6,604 nucleotides of DNA, taken from Verrucomicrobiota bacterium (lineage in GTDB: Bacteria > Verrucomicrobiota > Verrucomicrobiia > Verrucomicrobiales > Akkermansiaceae). Below the pieces are notes generated by a model. That model was not told the origin of the DNA. It ran no database searches and was given only the letters and a program-made list of their open reading frames with translations. Within the stretch, counting starts at the first letter, position 1. Each line of letters begins with the position of its first letter. A program made the position numbers and the translations under genes. The stretch lies in assembly GCA_008932955.1 (NCBI GenBank), contig WBXE01000135.1, forward strand, positions 1-6,604, written 5' to 3'. Below are positions 1 through 5,288 of this stretch, piece by piece.

Positions 1-81
1 GAAAGGGTAGCGCCACCGGTGCCCCGTGAAAGGGTGGCGCCGCCGGCGCCCCGCGAAAGGTTCGCTGCGCCGGCAGCCCAA
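1..81 (+). repeat. 27-bp tandem repeat, three copies, coding for 9-residue units
   Basis: Copies lie at 1-27, 28-54 and 55-81, each beginning gaaagg. Copies 1 and 2 differ at 4 of 27 positions; copy 3 is more diverged. The period is a multiple of three, so copy-number change would alter tail length without shifting the frame. More copies may exist upstream of the window. Confidence 0.75.
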
Positions 82-141
82 AAACCAGCAGGAGCGCCGC
101 CCGGCAAGAAAGATCCGAACAAGGATCCCAACAAAAATTGA
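1..141 (+). CDS. C-terminal end of an unidentified protein with a Pro/Ala/Arg-rich repeat tail (partial)
   Basis: Frame 1 is open from the window edge to a TGA at 139-141 and encodes 46 residues. The first 27 residues are three copies of a 9-residue unit: ERVAPPVPR, ERVAPPAPR and the degenerate ERFAAPAAQ. After these comes a Pro/Gly/Ala stretch and a hydrophilic end rich in Lys, Asp, Pro and Asn. This is low-complexity and almost certainly disordered, as in C-terminal tails of secreted or envelope proteins, so the folded part lies outside the window and no function can be given. Three of the four differences between the first two units fall at third codon positions, which supports this reading frame as coding. 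The next gene begins 32 bases downstream, so the two may share a transcript. Confidence 0.6.
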   Translation, partial: ERVAPPVPRERVAPPAPRERFAAPAAQKPAGAPPGKKDPNKDPNKN

Positions 142-173
142 ATATGCCAGTAAGCTGAACCTGACCAAGCACC

Positions 174-383
174 ATGAAAGATCCAGTCTATAAACTTATC
201 GAACTCACCGGAACTTCGACTATTTCCATTGAGGATGCCGTAACTAGGGCCGTTGAACGTGCCCACCAAACACTCAAGAACCTGTGCTGGTTCCAAGTGG
301 TTGAAACCCGTGGCAATATCACCGAGGGTAAAATCCACCATTGGCAGGTGACCATCAAGGTCGGCTTCATGATCGAGGAATGA
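174..383 (+). CDS. Dodecin family flavin-binding protein
   Basis: This 69-residue protein has the length and pattern of bacterial dodecins: VYKLIELTGTS at the start, a short helix containing SIEDAVTRAVERA, then WFQVVETRG and a last strand ending WQVTIKVGF. Dodecins assemble into hollow dodecamers in the cytoplasm that bind FMN, riboflavin or related flavins in stacked pairs, and are thought to store or quench free flavin. Trp39 lies where the flavin-stacking Trp is found in the family, and Gln58 where the conserved Gln contacts the isoalloxazine edge. The ATG at 174 gives the standard N-terminus. No clear Shine-Dalgarno precedes it. It stands between the partial gene upstream and the convergent thioredoxin gene, with no flavin-pathway neighbour in view. 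Family assignment is secure; physiological role is inferred from the family. Confidence 0.95.
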   Translation: MKDPVYKLIELTGTSTISIEDAVTRAVERAHQTLKNLCWFQVVETRGNITEGKIHHWQVTIKVGFMIEE

Positions 384-490
384 GCCAACGTCGATTGGTG
401 GCAGTCGGCCGCGTCAAGTGAAGACGAATTGAGTCAAAAGCCCGCCGCGTTGCAGTATATTAGTGGTAAAACGAGTCGCAAATCATCCCC

Positions 491-524
491 AAAAAACCTG
501 AGCTTGCCGCGACGGGTGACGGCA
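491..524 (-). terminator. Possible Rho-independent terminator of the thioredoxin-SHD1 gene
   Basis: Read on the minus strand just past the stop at 534, a 5-bp stem (TGCCG/CGGCA, 505-509 with 520-524, 10-base loop) is followed, after eight bases, by a run of six T (496-491). The stem is short and the spacing to the T run is long, so this is a weak candidate. The rest of the 384-533 gap shows no further feature. Confidence 0.3.
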
Positions 525-533
525 CCCCCCCAC

Positions 534-1292
534 TCAATCCTTCGGCTGGGCGACTAGAGTGAGGGTGGTGCGTGAGTCTTCGGACAGTTTGTCCAAGGGA
601 TACACGACTTCCTTGGCGTTGGGCATCAGGAACGTCACGCTGGTGGAGTCAATTTTGCTGACTGCCGCACGAATCTCATGGCCGTCGGAATTGGTCCAAA
701 CCCGCATCGCGAACCATGGGGCGGATGCTATGCTAGCAGTTGGAGTCGTGGGCGCGGCGGCCATGGCGGAAGCTTTGGCTTTATTCAGCGATTCCTTGAG
801 GGTTTTCTCGAAGCCTGGCCCGGCTGGATAGCCATCGTAAACTAGCGCGCCTTGCCCATTGAAAATGAAGCAGCGGGGGATGGAATTGAAGGCAATCGGG
901 CCGGATGCACCCGCGGTGATTGGGTAGTGTACCTTGGCTGAATCTAACAGCGACTTGATGGCTTCCTTTGGGCTGCCTTGGCTCTCGGCACCGATGATGC
1001 ACAAGCCTTTGTCGCGCCATTTCTTATCGAGTTCGGCGAGGTGCGGCAGCGAGGCGATGCAGGGCGGGCAATGCACGCCCCAGTATTCGATCAGCACCAC
1101 CTTGCCCTTGAGTTCGGCGTCGGAGGGTTTATTGCCAAACAACACTTCGCCAAAGTGCCATTCGCTCAGATTGTGCGCTACGGTCGGCAGCACCTCTTTC
1201 GCTTTGGCGGCTTTGCCGTCGGCGGCAAGGCAGGTGGAAACAAGCATTGGCATGGCAAGAGCCATGAGCGGGAGGTATCTGAATGACTTCAT
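534..1292 (-). CDS. Exported TlpA-like thioredoxin domain protein with C-terminal SHD1-like domain
   Basis: The product has 252 residues. Residues 1-23 form a signal peptide (Lys/Arg start, hydrophobic core, likely cleavage after CLA, residue 23). A TlpA/AhpC-TSA thioredoxin fold follows, about 43-170, with VVLIEYWGVHCPPC placing the redox pair at Cys75 and Cys78 and the cis-proline in SIPRCF at Pro139. A Pro/Ala/Thr linker (about 172-192) leads to residues 193-244. These resemble the SLA1 homology domain 1 (SHD1) seen in many planctomycete and verrucomicrobial secreted proteins: a WTNSDGHEIRA opening, a central strand, then VYPLDKLSED. The protein should act outside the cytoplasm as a thiol-disulfide oxidoreductase; reductant and substrates are unknown. 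Cys98 and Cys141 are extra. The neighbours give no cytochrome-maturation context. A lipoprotein reading is less likely, because Thr precedes Cys21. No strong ribosome binding site is seen. Confidence 0.85.
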   Translation of the reverse strand: MKSFRYLPLMALAMPMLVSTCLAADGKAAKAKEVLPTVAHNLSEWHFGEVLFGNKPSDAELKGKVVLIEYWGVHCPPCIASLPHLAELDKKWRDKGLCIIGAESQGSPKEAIKSLLDSAKVHYPITAGASGPIAFNSIPRCFIFNGQGALVYDGYPAGPGFEKTLKESLNKAKASAMAAAPTTPTASIASAPWFAMRVWTNSDGHEIRAAVSKIDSTSVTFLMPNAKEVVYPLDKLSEDSRTTLTLVAQPKD

Positions 1293-1304
1293 AACTCAGT
1301 TATG
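1290..1304. promoter_or_regulatory. Perfect inverted repeat across the start codon of the thioredoxin-SHD1 gene
   Basis: CATAACT-C-AGTTATG is a perfect dyad with 7-base arms and a single central base. The left arm contains the gene's start codon (complement of CAT at 1290-1292). It could be a repressor operator or a small structure hiding the start, but chance is possible because no second copy is seen. Confidence 0.3.
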
Positions 1305-1349
1305 TACACCAGCCAATGGCAACTTTGTCCAGAAATATGCCGCCTCCGC

Positions 1350-1377
1350 AAAAAAACCCGCGTGGCATCTGCTGCCA
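1350..1377 (-). terminator. Possible Rho-independent terminator downstream of miaB
   Basis: On the minus strand, 43 bases past the miaB stop, a 5-bp stem (TGGCA/TGCCA, 5-base loop, 1363-1377) is followed by CGCGGG and then seven T (1356-1350). A second hairpin without a T run, CCTGGC/GCCAGG with a 4-base loop (1400-1415), lies between it and the stop codon. Together they plausibly end the miaB transcript before the thioredoxin gene, giving the latter its own promoter. Confidence 0.4.
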
Positions 1378-1419
1378 GCTGAGTGGGTCATGCGTCGGGC
1401 CTGGCCGCCGCCAGGGCGT

Positions 1420-2790
1420 TCAGCAAACCGTGCCGTAGAGGGTGAAACCCGTGGAGTGGTCGATTTGCAGCTCCAGCAGTTGGCCGGTGAGCTTGGTGGC
1501 GTCGCCCTCGAAAATAACGCTTTTGTTTTGGCTGGTGCGGCCGCTCAGGCGGGCGCTATTGCTTTTCGACGGGCCTTCGCAGAGCACCTGCTGGCGGGTG
1601 CCGACGAGTGCCTGGTGCTTGGCCATGGCGATGCGGTTGACCGTTTCCAACAAAATTTGGTTGCGCTGCTCCTTGACCGGTTCGGACAATTGACCGGGCA
1701 GGTCGGCGGCCGGGGTATTGCGGCGTTGCGAGTAGCGGAAGACAAAGGCGTTGTCGAATTGCAGCCGCTCCACGGTGGCCACGCTGGCCTGGAAATCCTC
1801 TTCGGTTTCACCGGGGAACCCGACAATCACATCGGTGGTGATGGCCAGGTCGCTGCGGGCCGCTTGCATGGCCTCGCAAATCTCGATGAATTTCGCGCTT
1901 TTGTAGGGTCGGCGCATCTTCTCGAGGATGCGGTCCGAGCCGCTTTGCATCGGGAAATGAATGTGCGAGCAGAGTTTAGGCAGGTAGGTGAAGGCCCGCA
2001 CCAAATCCTCCCGGTAGCCGATGGGATGGGGCGAGGTGAAGCGGATGCGTGCGATGCCCTCGACTTCGTGGACGGCTTCGAGCAATTGGACAAACGGGGA
2101 TTTGCCGCCAACCCGCGCGAATTCGCTGCGGCCGTAGAGATTGACGATCTGGCCTAACAGCGTAACCTCGCGCACACCTTTTGCGGCGAGTTGGCGGACC
2201 TCGCCGACGATTTCGTGGATGGGCCGGCTGCGTTCCCTGCCGCGGGTATCCGGGACAATGCAGAAGGTGCAGCGCATGTTGCAGCCTTGCATGATGGAGA
2301 CAAACGCGGTTGCTTGCAGCGGCTTGGGCAAGTGATCGCGGATGGTGTTTTGCGAGCCTGCCTCTTCGGCGATGTCGCAGACCGTCTCGCCCATGAGCGC
2401 GAGTGCCGGATCATCCATCCGTGCTTCCAAGCGCCGCTGCAGGATGGCATCGACGTAGGTAAACGCCTTGTGGTATTTTTGGGTGCCGAGCACCAGATCC
2501 AGATGCGCGAAGCGCGAGAGCAATTCGTCGCCGCGGGATTGCGCCATGCAGCCCATGAAGCCATAGACCACATGCGGCCGGGTACGACGATGCGCCGCGA
2601 GCATGCCCATTTTGCCCAAGGCCTTTTGTTCCGCCTGATCGCGCACCGAACAGGTATTGATGAGGATCGCGTCGGCCTCGGCCTCATTGGCCGTGACGGT
2701 GTAGCCGCCTTCGATGAACATTTGTGCGACTTGCTCGGAATCGCGCTCATTCATCTGGCAGCCATAGGTTCTAATGTGGACCTTGGGCAT
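1420..2790 (-). CDS. miaB: tRNA-2-methylthio-N6-dimethylallyladenosine synthase MiaB
   Basis: The 456-residue protein has the full MiaB architecture and usual length. The N-terminal MTTase domain supplies three cysteines for the auxiliary [4Fe-4S] cluster: Cys11 in YGCQMNERDSE, Cys47 in INTCSVRDQAEQK and Cys81 in GFMGCMAQ. The radical SAM motif CxxxCxxC is at Cys170, Cys174 and Cys177 (GCNMRCTFCIVPDTRG), and a C-terminal TRAM domain (about 395-456) binds tRNA. It converts i6A37 to ms2i6A37 in tRNAs reading UNN codons. The usual GQNVN of the family is GQIVN here and VPYTRG/VPFTRG is VPDTRG; neither touches a cluster ligand, so the enzyme should be active. The ATG at 2790 gives the conserved KVHIRTYGCQMN start; no Shine-Dalgarno is visible and seven C lie just upstream on the coding strand. 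The 166-residue gene is 108 bases upstream on the same strand and may be cotranscribed. Confidence 0.97.
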   Translation of the reverse strand: MPKVHIRTYGCQMNERDSEQVAQMFIEGGYTVTANEAEADAILINTCSVRDQAEQKALGKMGMLAAHRRTRPHVVYGFMGCMAQSRGDELLSRFAHLDLVLGTQKYHKAFTYVDAILQRRLEARMDDPALALMGETVCDIAEEAGSQNTIRDHLPKPLQATAFVSIMQGCNMRCTFCIVPDTRGRERSRPIHEIVGEVRQLAAKGVREVTLLGQIVNLYGRSEFARVGGKSPFVQLLEAVHEVEGIARIRFTSPHPIGYREDLVRAFTYLPKLCSHIHFPMQSGSDRILEKMRRPYKSAKFIEICEAMQAARSDLAITTDVIVGFPGETEEDFQASVATVERLQFDNAFVFRYSQRRNTPAADLPGQLSEPVKEQRNQILLETVNRIAMAKHQALVGTRQQVLCEGPSKSNSARLSGRTSQNKSVIFEGDATKLTGQLLELQIDHSTGFTLYGTVC

Positions 2791-2898
2791 TTAGGGGGGG
2801 AATGCTGAAAAGCTGGAAGTCGGAAACGGTGAAATACGGAGAGGTGGCGACGCCGCGAGTTTGCCGCGCGACGGGCTGACGTTGCGGTTGGGCCGCGC

Positions 2899-3399
2899 TC
2901 AGGCGAGCGTGAGGCGGGTATCGCTGGCGAGCTTGTCGGAGAGGTCGGTCCAGCCTTCTGGCGCCTGCAGGTTGAAGCAATGCAGGTACAGGGTGAGCAA
3001 CTTCGGCTCGAATACCCCGAGTAGGCGCTCGACGGTCTCCGTCAAGCGCTCCGGATCGAGGCGTTTAGGTAATTCGCCGACCACCGAGCCCTTGCCATCG
3101 TGGGGGATTCCCATCCCATCGCAGAACATTCCAAGCAACGATTGCTGCCCAGCCATCAGATAGGCCTGCAGCAAATGTTCGCCGATGGTGTCGCAGGAGT
3201 TGAGTTTCATCGTCTTGTGGATCCAGGCGTACTGCTCGGGCAGGGATTTTTTCTGGATGAAGACGGGGCGCAGCTTGCGGTTGCCGGCCAAGGTGGCCAC
3301 GGCCGACTTGTACACATTGCGATCATTGGCGCGAAACCAATCGAGCATTTGAGTGACTATGGCGGGATCGACAGCGGAGTAGATTTCGTGGGCTTTCAC
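2899..3399 (-). CDS. Conserved-looking hypothetical protein, helical, function unknown
   Basis: I do not recognise this family. From the GTG at 3399 it has 166 residues and appears soluble and mainly helical, with no signal peptide or membrane segment. Notable stretches are DPAIVTQMLDWFRANDRNVYK (10-30), an aromatic and basic part around 54-65, a Gly/Met-rich turn LLGMFCDGMGIPHDGKG (88-104) and a helix LDPERLTETVERLLGVFEPK (114-133). Cysteines at 69, 93 and 141 are not arranged as a metal site. The frame stays open to a TTG at 3525 (208 residues). The extra 42 residues are atypical and run through two perfect hairpins (3432-3458 and 3472-3497), so they look like untranslated leader and I prefer GTG 3399. 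That start lacks a clear Shine-Dalgarno. It lies upstream of miaB on the same strand, which hints at a shared transcript. Confidence 0.7.
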   Translation of the reverse strand: MKAHEIYSAVDPAIVTQMLDWFRANDRNVYKSAVATLAGNRKLRPVFIQKKSLPEQYAWIHKTMKLNSCDTIGEHLLQAYLMAGQQSLLGMFCDGMGIPHDGKGSVVGELPKRLDPERLTETVERLLGVFEPKLLTLYLHCFNLQAPEGWTDLSDKLASDTRLTLA

Positions 3400-3431
3400 G
3401 GTGGGGAAAATTGGGGTGAGAGGGCAGTCAA

Positions 3432-3458
3432 ACCCTTGCAACGCCCCCTGACAAGGGT
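3432..3458. other. Hairpin 1 of the leader cluster
   Basis: ACCCTTG (3432-3438) pairs perfectly with CAAGGGT (3452-3458) around a 13-base loop. On the minus strand it lies 33 bases upstream of the GTG start of the 166-residue gene, so in its probable 5' leader. No T run follows on either strand. Confidence 0.5.
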
Positions 3459-3471
3459 GAAGACGCCGCCG

Positions 3472-3497
3472 GAGAATGTTTTCTCGGAAACATTCTC
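3472..3497. other. Hairpin 2 of the leader cluster, perfect 10-bp stem
   Basis: GAGAATGTTT (3472-3481) pairs perfectly with AAACATTCTC (3488-3497) around the 6-base loop TCTCGG. This is the strongest uninterrupted stem in the window. It is not followed by a T run on either strand, so it is not a classical Rho-independent terminator. It may be a leader structure, a protein-binding dyad or an RNA processing site. Confidence 0.65.
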
Positions 3498-3506
3498 TTA
3501 AGGCGC

Positions 3507-3531
3507 GCCGGCTTGAGAGGCTCAAGCTGGC
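3507..3531. other. Hairpin 3, 11-bp stem over the stop codon of the 61-residue ORF
   Basis: GCCGGCTTGAG (3507-3517) pairs with CTCAAGCTGGC (3521-3531) around the 3-base loop AGG. On the plus strand the one non-Watson-Crick position is a G-U pair; on the minus strand it becomes a C-A mismatch, so the RNA would be more stable if made from the plus strand. On the minus strand it begins within the last codons of the 61-residue ORF and could help end that transcript. Confidence 0.55.
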
Positions 3532-3707
3532 TTCATGGCGGTGGCAATGCCTTCCAAGAGTTTGGTGAGCTTGGCTTTGGTGCAGCAGCGGGCCGGACTG
3601 TTGGCCGCTTTGATGAAGGTGCCTGTCGATGGCGACGAATTGCCTTGCCAGTTGCCCGTGTTCGGAACTAGATCGTCCCGCCCCGGGGCCTCACCAGCGG
3701 TGGTCAA
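3522..3707 (-). CDS. Possible small hypothetical protein (61 residues)
   Basis: A short frame runs from TTG at 3707 to TGA at 3522-3524, closed by an in-frame TAA three codons before the start. The N-terminal half is polar and rich in Gly, Ser, Thr and Asn. The second half (TFIKAANSPARCC, then TKAKLTKLLEGIATAMKPA) could form an amphipathic Lys/Ala helix. GC-rich third positions fit coding, but the opposite strand has an open frame of similar size and codon quality (3535-3717), so strand choice is uncertain. Hairpin 3 lies right at its stop, in favour of the minus strand. No Shine-Dalgarno and no recognised family. If it is not a gene, 3400-3751 is an intergenic region of about 350 bases holding only the hairpins. 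Confidence 0.35.
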   Translation of the reverse strand: MTTAGEAPGRDDLVPNTGNWQGNSSPSTGTFIKAANSPARCCTKAKLTKLLEGIATAMKPA

Positions 3708-3716
3708 CGGGCCTTA

Positions 3717-3739
3717 GGCAAGGGGTGAAAACCCTTGCC
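3717..3739. other. Hairpin 4, just upstream of the tRNA gene
   Basis: GGCAAGGG (3717-3724) pairs perfectly with CCCTTGCC (3732-3739). With one G bulged on the plus strand, the stem can extend to close on a GAAA tetraloop. It ends 12 bases before the tRNA. Its ACCCTTGC arm also occurs at 3432-3439 in hairpin 1. No T run follows, so a terminator is not supported; a structured 5' leader of the tRNA precursor is one possibility. Confidence 0.5.
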
Positions 3740-3751
3740 ATCAAAGCAAAT

Positions 3752-3834
3752 GCCGCCGTGGCGGAATGGTAGACGCTGCGGATTTAAAATCCGTTGACTT
3801 CACGGTCGTGGGGGTTCGAGTCCCCCCGGCGGTA
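3752..3834 (+). tRNA. tRNA-Leu (anticodon UAA)
   Basis: All arms can be traced. The acceptor is GCCGCCG (3752-3758) with CGGCGGT (3827-3833), and the discriminator A is 3834. A 3-bp D stem is GCG/CGC (3761-3763 with 3774-3776). The anticodon stem is GCGGA/TCCGT with loop TTTAAAA, placing anticodon TAA at 3785-3787. A long class II variable arm (about 3795-3809, GAC/GTC stem) and a T arm GGGGG-TTCGAGT-CCCCC (3810-3826) complete it. The long variable arm and A73 fit leucine. The first acceptor pair is a G-U wobble rather than G-C. CCA is not encoded. A36, A37 and A38 are all A, the recognition signature for MiaA and then MiaB. No good promoter is visible upstream. Confidence 0.97.
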
Positions 3835-3872
3835 TTTTGCCCATGCCTTCCGGTCGCCGAAATTCCAAACCC

Positions 3873-5288
3873 ATGTCAAATCCGGTTAGCAATTACTTCG
3901 CGGAGTTCAAGGTGCTCAAGAGCGCGTCGCGGGATTTTTGGCTGACCAATGCGATTCAGTTCTTTGATGGACTGGCCTATTTCTCGATGGTCACGGTGCT
4001 CTCGATCTATCTGAGCACCCATTGTGGATTCAATGATGTGGATGCGGGCAAGTGGTTTGGCATCTATATGCTGTTTGTTACGGCCTTCATGTTTGGAGTT
4101 GGCTCGATCTGCGATGTCATCGGCATCAGGCAAAGTTATTTCATTGGCTTCGGTTTGTTAGCAATGTCGCGCCTCGGGCTGGGCCTGGCGCCGGTGTGGC
4201 TGCACGGCGAGTCCCTGCAATGGGTGGTGAAAGGCATATTGCTGGTCATGGCGCTGGGTACGGCGTTCGTCACGCCGGTGACGATGACCTCCCTGCGGCG
4301 CTACACCACCAAGGCGGTGCGGTCCACGGGCTTCAACGTCTATTACCTCATGATGAACGTCGGCGCCATCATTGCCAACGCTCTCATCGTCGATGGCTTC
4401 GCCAATATCTGGGGCGACGTCACCGGCAAACTCGCAATTTTTGATTTCGGATTCCTGATGTCGTTGTGCGCCATAGGCTGCACGATCCTGCTGCGCGAAG
4501 ACAACTATGCCGAGGCGAGCGAGCGGGCCAGCGGCGCGAACGACACCAAGCGGCCACTGGGAATTTTGTTGGAAGTGTGGCAGGAGCGGGCTTTCCAAAA
4601 ATTGCTGTTGTTTCTCGCTCTAACCATCGGGGTGCGGCTGGTCTTCACCAACCAGATGTTGGTGATGCCGAAGTATTATACGCGGGTGATCTACACTGAT
4701 TTCGAGTTGGGTCTGGCCAGTTCTGTCAACCCCTTGATCATTGTGCTGGGCCTCATCGCCATCATTCCCATCATCAACCGCTACGCCACCGTCAGGCTCA
4801 TCATCCTTGGTATGGCCATTTCAGCATTTTCACTGGTATTTTTGGTGTTACCGCTGGAGTGGGTGTTGCGCTTGCCCGGCATTCACAATGTCACCCAGGC
4901 ATATCTTTTTATCATTGTCGCGCAGATTGTGGTATTCGCTTTTGGCGAGCTCATCTTTATGCCGCGCTTCACCGAATACATTGCCTCGGCCTCGCCGCCG
5001 GACAAGGTTTCCTCGTACATGGCCTTGGCTGCCATGCCTATGTTCATTGCCAAACCCATCAACGGCTTCGTCAGCGGCATCCTCATCTCCAAGTATTGCT
5101 ATGACGGCATCCGCCCGAAAATCGACACCGGCAACATCACCTTCGGAAATTCCCCCGAGTTCATGTGGCTTATCTATCTGATTTTAGCGGCCCTCAGCCC
5201 ACTGGCGGTCATCGCGTTGCGCAATTTCCTCACTCACCAGTCACCGGCACCCGCTGCCGCAACCGCCAAGGAAGGCCGCCCGTCATGA
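3873..5288 (+). CDS. POT/PTR2-like major facilitator superfamily transporter
   Basis: From ATG 3873 the protein has 471 residues and about 12 hydrophobic segments. The signs of an oligopeptide-transporter-type (POT) MFS fold are an MFS motif-A-like GSICDVIGIRQ after the second segment (about 77-87), a break with polar loop in the middle (about 208-234), and a late segment with FGELIFMPRFTEYIASASPPDKVSSYM (about 367-393), the place of the GEL motif in POTs. The first helix has QFFDGLAYFSM (29-39) where true POTs carry the proton-coupling ExxERFxYY motif, so Glu-Glu-Arg are absent and di/tripeptide symport cannot be assumed. Earlier in-frame starts (TTG 3837, ATG 3843) would begin 3-9 bases from the tRNA end and add a basic, non-membrane stretch, so 3873 is preferred. 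It overlaps the ankyrin gene by ATGA. The protein sits in the inner membrane; its substrate is unknown. Confidence 0.85.
   Translation: MSNPVSNYFAEFKVLKSASRDFWLTNAIQFFDGLAYFSMVTVLSIYLSTHCGFNDVDAGKWFGIYMLFVTAFMFGVGSICDVIGIRQSYFIGFGLLAMSRLGLGLAPVWLHGESLQWVVKGILLVMALGTAFVTPVTMTSLRRYTTKAVRSTGFNVYYLMMNVGAIIANALIVDGFANIWGDVTGKLAIFDFGFLMSLCAIGCTILLREDNYAEASERASGANDTKRPLGILLEVWQERAFQKLLLFLALTIGVRLVFTNQMLVMPKYYTRVIYTDFELGLASSVNPLIIVLGLIAIIPIINRYATVRLIILGMAISAFSLVFLVLPLEWVLRLPGIHNVTQAYLFIIVAQIVVFAFGELIFMPRFTEYIASASPPDKVSSYMALAAMPMFIAKPINGFVSGILISKYCYDGIRPKIDTGNITFGNSPEFMWLIYLILAALSPLAVIALRNFLTHQSPAPAAATAKEGRPS
5269..5275 (+). promoter_or_regulatory. Shine-Dalgarno-like site for the ankyrin gene
   Basis: A purine-rich AAGGAAGG-like stretch lies about 9-10 bases before the ATG at 5285, inside the end of the transporter gene. 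It is the clearest ribosome binding site in the window and supports this start, alongside the ATGA overlap. Confidence 0.5.

Noticed and set aside
384..533. Promoter or riboswitch in the gap after dodecin
   Set aside because: The flanking genes converge on this gap, and no paired -35/-10 boxes or extended structure could be supported beyond the weak terminator.
934..2157. Long plus-strand open frame of 407 codons
   Set aside because: It runs antisense across the start of the thioredoxin gene and most of miaB, both of which have unmistakable family motifs on the minus strand. It is a high-GC shadow frame.
2191..2808. Plus-strand open frame of 205 codons opposite the start of miaB
   Set aside because: Fully antisense to the conserved N-terminal half of miaB; its composition is that of a reverse-complement shadow.
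3472..3497. Hairpin 2 as a Rho-independent terminator
   Set aside because: The stem is strong but no T run follows on either strand.
3100..3501. Plus-strand open frame of 133 codons
   Set aside because: Antisense to the 166-residue protein, and it ends by reading through the hairpins; the minus frame has the better protein-like composition.
3752..3834. tRNA as an integration site for a mobile element
   Set aside because: No duplicate of the tRNA 3' end, integrase or phage gene is visible in the window.
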